Source: Butyrivibrio sp. INlla14
Lineage (GTDB): Bacteria > Bacillota > Clostridia > Lachnospirales > Lachnospiraceae
Assembly (NCBI RefSeq): GCF_900102515.1
Contig: NZ_FMVS01000015.1
Span: forward strand, 47,357-111,356
DNA length: 64,000 nucleotides
Reading direction: 5' to 3'
Position numbers and translations under genes: made by a program. Under the pieces are notes generated by a model, which was not told the DNA's origin, did no database searches, and saw only the letters and a list, made by a program, of their open reading frames with translations. Shown in pieces: positions 61,026 through 64,000 of this stretch. Every line of letters begins with the position of its first letter. The stretch's first letter is position 1.

Positions 61026-62060
61026 TTATTCTTCCTTCTTCTCGAATTCTTCCAGATTTAATTCTCTCCTAAGCTCGTCTTTGGTCGGCATGTACGGTAA
61101 ATATTTTGCAGCAAAAATCTGCCTATTGTCTTCCGGCAGTGTATATTCAACCAAGGTGTCACTCTTATCAGCACAAAGCACAATTCCAATCGGAGGGTTA
61201 TCGCCTTCGTTCATGAGCTGACGTGTGTAGTAGTTCACGTACATCTGCATCTGGCCTATATCCTGGTGTGTAAGATCGCCTATCTTCAGGTCTATCAATA
61301 CAAAGCATTTCAAGATGTAATTGTAGAAGACCAAATCAATGTAGAAATGACGTCCGTCTACATTAAAGTGTTTCTGCCTTGCTACAAATGAATAGCCTCT
61401 TCCCAATTCGAGCAAAAACTTCTGCAAATGGTCTATTAACGCCTGCTCCAAATCCGACTCATAGAAGTGTTCATTTACTGGAAGATCTAAGAACTCCAAA
61501 ACATACGGATCCTTTATAATCTTTTCATATTCCGGTTGTGGTTCTAAAGTATCAATTTCAGCAGCTACGCTATCCTTATCCTTACTGGCCAAAATTCTCT
61601 GATAATAAAATGAATTGATCTGTCGGTCAAGTTGTCTGGAACTCCAACTGCATTTTACTGCTTCTTCAAGGTAAAATTTACGTGCATTTTCGTCTTCGAC
61701 CCTCATAAGGCTTCGATAATGGGTCCAACTCAATTCCGAACGCAGTGCGTTCGCATTTGGAAATTTCAAATGAAACTGGCGCATCATTTGTAGGTTACGC
61801 ACAGTAAAGCCTTTTCCGAACTCTGTCGTCAGCTTATCTGCCAAGTATTGCAGAAGCTGCTTTCCGTACTCAGCGCGTTCGCTTTCTCCACATGCCTCAT
61901 AAATCTGCTTGCCAATATTCCAATATGCCGCGACCATTGCAGAATTAACAGCCGCATTTACTTGTTTCTGCGCCGCCACTATATATCCGCGCACGGTATC
62001 ATATGTTTTCTGATTCGAAATCTTACTACCTTCATTTATAACAATCTGATTTTCAGTCAT
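61026..62060 (-). CDS. yhcG: DUF1016/YhcG-type PD-(D/E)XK nuclease
   Basis: The 344-residue protein matches the YhcG family: an N-terminal helical domain (AAYWNIGKQIYEACGESERAE, GFTVRNLQMMRQFHLKFP, LSWTHYRSLMRV) and a C-terminal nuclease with YSFVARQKHFNVDGRHFYID, LVFYNYILKCFVLIDLKIG (D...ExK variant with DLK) and GQMQMYVNYY. These proteins occur in mobile and defence islands. Its location next to a relaxase gene fits an accessory cargo gene. Confidence 0.9.
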   Translation of the reverse strand: MTENQIVINEGSKISNQKTYDTVRGYIVAAQKQVNAAVNSAMVAAYWNIGKQIYEACGESERAEYGKQLLQYLADKLTTEFGKGFTVRNLQMMRQFHLKFPNANALRSELSWTHYRSLMRVEDENARKFYLEEAVKCSWSSRQLDRQINSFYYQRILASKDKDSVAAEIDTLEPQPEYEKIIKDPYVLEFLDLPVNEHFYESDLEQALIDHLQKFLLELGRGYSFVARQKHFNVDGRHFYIDLVFYNYILKCFVLIDLKIGDLTHQDIGQMQMYVNYYTRQLMNEGDNPPIGIVLCADKSDTLVEYTLPEDNRQIFAAKYLPYMPTKDELRRELNLEEFEKKEE

Positions 62061-62151
62061 TTATTTTCCCTCCAATATCACATAAAAACCCAAAATATAT
62101 CCTACCATAAATATCAACTGTTTTCAATGAAAATCCCAGTAGATATGCGGC

Positions 62152-63417
62152 CTATCGGCTTATGTCTTTCTTCTTTCCGGTGGGCTTTCTTTCGGCGTTT
62201 TGCCGTCTTGCTTCTTCCTGCGCTTCCTTGAGCATTGCCCTGACGGATACTCTTGCTTTACCCATCTGATCCTTAACCTTCTTCGTCAGTTCTCTGGTCT
62301 TTTCTATGGCAGCTATCACCTTGTTCATCACCTTTTTGATGATTGGAAGAGTTCTTTCGGGATTTGGGATCTCCACATAAGTTTTTCCGGTCTTACTTTT
62401 GACAGGATTATCCAGCGCCTTTGCGAAGTTTTTTATGTCATCGTAGCCCTCCGGAGCAATCCCCATATCTTTAAGATCATCCCGCAAGCCCTGTACTATC
62501 GGAACTTCCTTCTCTTCAAGTTCCTCGAGCCACTTTTCCGTATCTGCTTCCGTTTCCTGCCGTACTTCCTGAATACTTTCTATATCTGCCTGTACCTGTT
62601 TTTCCTGTTCCTTTACTTCAGAAATGGTACGTTCCGCTGCTTCTTTAACCGCCTGTGCCTGCCTCGTGGCATCGGCCGCTTCCTCAAGAGCCGTTTGTGC
62701 TTTGAGTTCCGCAATGGTACGGTTACCTCCGATGGTTGTTCCGTTCAGTACCGGATACAGGTTCTTTTCTGAATGAGTATCAAGGAACTTTTGAAGTTCG
62801 GGATGGAACACCGACATCTCGATCTTATCAATCAGTTCCTTTGCACATACCTTTACCCTCGGAGGTTTATCAGGGTTCTTTGCATTCCACTTTTTGTCCT
62901 CTATCACCGGTACAAAGAGGAAATGCATATGGGGAGTTATTTCATCCATATGTACATATGCAGAGATCACATTTTCCTCCCCATACCTTTCGGTAAGAAA
63001 CAAATACACCAGCTCAAAGAACCGTTTGGTCTCTTCGCCGGTGTATTGCACTTCCTTAAGTTTCGGTACAGTATCCTCAGTGATCGTACCGTCCTTATGG
63101 TGGACGGTCTTCTGTTCATAAACGATGTTCCCAAGATCATCAAGTACAGGTACATGAGTCGGAAGTGTAACGCACCATCCGCCGTACACATTCACATCAG
63201 CTCTGTTAAGGCACTTGACATTAGGGTCCGAAAGTCGCGCTTCAAGGCGTTCCCTTTGTTCCCCGCTGTTGGGACACATGTTGTAATTAAGATGCGTTCT
63301 TGCCGGATCGATACGCTGGTTTCCCAAAGTGATATAGTTTCCGTTTTCGTCCTTTTTTCTTTCGCAGTGGGCGAATAGCCCGTAATCACCGCGAGTGAAT
63401 TTTTCAAAGTTGGCCAT
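62152..63417 (-). CDS. mobV: MobV-family relaxase (plasmid mobilisation/recombination enzyme)
   Basis: ATG 63417 has AAAGGAG upstream, giving 421 residues. The N-terminal relaxase domain has SISxx-type residues replaced by RGDYGLFAHCERKKD, a conserved R...HLNYN region, and the metal triad motif HMDEITPHMHFLFVP at about 163-177. A long coiled coil (about 245-330) and a basic tail follow. MobV enzymes nick oriT to mobilise elements using a helper. It is preceded by inverted repeats at 63446-63491 that are likely its oriT. The region is visibly GC-richer than the rest of the window. Confidence 0.88.
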   Translation of the reverse strand: MANFEKFTRGDYGLFAHCERKKDENGNYITLGNQRIDPARTHLNYNMCPNSGEQRERLEARLSDPNVKCLNRADVNVYGGWCVTLPTHVPVLDDLGNIVYEQKTVHHKDGTITEDTVPKLKEVQYTGEETKRFFELVYLFLTERYGEENVISAYVHMDEITPHMHFLFVPVIEDKKWNAKNPDKPPRVKVCAKELIDKIEMSVFHPELQKFLDTHSEKNLYPVLNGTTIGGNRTIAELKAQTALEEAADATRQAQAVKEAAERTISEVKEQEKQVQADIESIQEVRQETEADTEKWLEELEEKEVPIVQGLRDDLKDMGIAPEGYDDIKNFAKALDNPVKSKTGKTYVEIPNPERTLPIIKKVMNKVIAAIEKTRELTKKVKDQMGKARVSVRAMLKEAQEEARRQNAERKPTGKKKDISR

Positions 63418-63445
63418 AGCCGTCACTCCTTTTCCCAAATTTCTT

Positions 63446-63491
63446 TTTTGGTATAGGCAAGCTATACCAAAATTTCATTTTGGTAGCTTGC
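63446..63491. other. Candidate oriT with two mutually exclusive hairpins
   Basis: Hairpin A: TTTTGGTATAG (63446-63456), 5-nt loop, CTATACCAAAA (63462-63472). Hairpin B: 63457-63473 pairs with 63477-63491 (GCAAGCTA-TACCAAAAT with ATTTTGGTAGCTTGC, small bulge, 3-nt loop). The GTATAG-N5-CTATAC architecture just upstream of mobV resembles the MobV oriT of pMV158 (GTATAG, short loop, TATAC). Confidence 0.65.
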
Positions 63492-63605
63492 TCATGGCTG
63501 CGCCCCGAGACCCTGCAGTCGCCCGATGCACGGCATCAGGCTCCTTTAAAGCCCCGCCCAATGATAAATGTCGCGTGTCCCCGGTGTACACCGCACCACA
63601 CCCGC

Positions 63606-63911
63606 TCATTCATCATCCTCAGCCGTTCCGTCTGCCGGTACATCCTGTTCCGAAAAAGCTCCCGCTTTCTCAGGAACAGTCCGTACCTTCACGGCGGTGC
63701 TTTGCTTGCCCGATGATGCAAATGCTCCGTTTTCCTCCGTCGCTTTTGCAAGTACCTCATCGAGCTTCACAAGATCTGGTTCGTCACCGAGATACCTGCG
63801 CACTACTTCGGCAATCTTCCGATTGTCCTTCTCCAGTGCGCGCTCGTATTTCTCGGTGATCCGCTCCAGATCTTTCTTAAGTTCCTTCGTGCTTTTTTCT
63901 GCTCTAGGCAT
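63606..63911 (-). CDS. Small charged mobilisation-accessory protein
   Basis: ATG 63911 follows AAGGAG, giving 101 residues with a strongly charged helical N-terminal half (STKELKKDLERITEKYERAL) and an acidic tail. It resembles small relaxosome or conjugation accessory proteins found beside relaxases, but I cannot name a family. It is separated from mobV by the putative oriT. Confidence 0.65.
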   Translation of the reverse strand: MPRAEKSTKELKKDLERITEKYERALEKDNRKIAEVVRRYLGDEPDLVKLDEVLAKATEENGAFASSGKQSTAVKVRTVPEKAGAFSEQDVPADGTAEDDE

Positions 63912-64000
63912 TTCTTTTCTCCTTTCCATCCATCGAATCCATCAGTCATTTTGTACCGGCTTACGGTAAATATGTCAGCCGGTTACCGCACAGTTACATA
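63912..64000. other. Window end inside the mobile element
   Basis: No feature recognised except the ribosome site of the small gene. The element continues beyond the window. Confidence 0.5.

Noticed and set aside
62200..63378. Plus-strand frames of up to 201 codons opposite mobV
   Set aside because: The minus-strand relaxase has clear catalytic motifs and a ribosome site; the opposite frames have none and are Phe/Leu-rich shadows.
63395..63969. Plus-strand frames of 130-150 codons over the putative oriT and accessory gene
   Set aside because: Pro/Ser-rich composition arising from GC-rich antisense DNA, no ribosome site; the minus-strand gene has AAGGAG and good composition.

Overview
The window looks like a chromosomal segment of a plant-fibre-degrading anaerobic Firmicute of the Lachnospiraceae, most like Butyrivibrio or Pseudobutyrivibrio. 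This is inferred from gene content (GH13, secreted GH5, GH39, uronate catabolism, several Fe-dependent alcohol dehydrogenases, radical SAM enzymes, an EpsG-type polysaccharide locus), moderate-to-low GC, purine-rich GGAGG ribosome binding sites and strong minus-strand bias. No rRNA or tRNA gene was seen.

Layout. 1-2535 (+): the 3' end of a GH13 enzyme and a secreted GH5 endoglucanase. 2554-8868 (-): an AmrS-like radical SAM enzyme, a NUDIX hydrolase, a chemoreceptor, an acyltransferase, a nucleoside hydrolase, a HIT protein and SfsA. 8944-10636 (+): a two-gene HipA-like kinase locus behind a near-consensus promoter flanked by two palindromes. 10696-12806 (-): an MFS transporter and an inositol-phosphatase-type enzyme. 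13301-23213 (-): a compact nine-gene exopolysaccharide operon (two glycosyltransferases, EpsG polymerase, flippase, pyruvyltransferase, SGNH hydrolase, acyltransferase and two radical SAM proteins) with its own promoter. 23285-25365 (-): a PD-(D/E)XK transposase-family gene with a small HigA-like fragment, and the priming sugar transferase. 25589-28632: an aldo/keto reductase, a 52-bp tandem repeat array and two membrane proteins. 28735-32858: uxuB-uxuA with a divergent AraC regulator and an elaborate structured element 3' of uxuB. 32894-50675: mostly housekeeping and metabolic genes (methyltransferase, PepF, two Fe-ADHs, YbaK, nitroreductase, GH39 xylosidase, macrodomain protein, YitT, TetR). 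50903-56467: an alpha/beta-HAD fusion, a second YitT protein, and a methyltransferase plus three-gene ABC exporter operon. 56756-64000: accessory DNA with GNAT enzymes, a 5'-truncated tmrB-like gene, MBL and metallophosphoesterase enzymes, a DinB-DUF3795 fusion, a YhcG nuclease, a MobV relaxase and a likely oriT. This end is probably an integrated mobilisable element running off the window.

The best candidate for an undescribed system is at 8944-10636. A small kinase with HipA catalytic residues but no N-terminal subdomain overlaps a second gene whose product appears to join a HipA N-subdomain-1 (HipS-like) region, a DUF2442-like region and a C-terminal helix-turn-helix. This reads as a HipBST-type toxin-antitoxin system rebuilt as kinase plus fused HipS-HipB, with two matching palindromes 42 bp apart around the promoter. 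Other unexplained signals are the 52-bp repeat array, the three-way-junction element after uxuB, a terminator sequence reused by three consecutive transcription units, and mutually exclusive hairpins in the putative MobV oriT.
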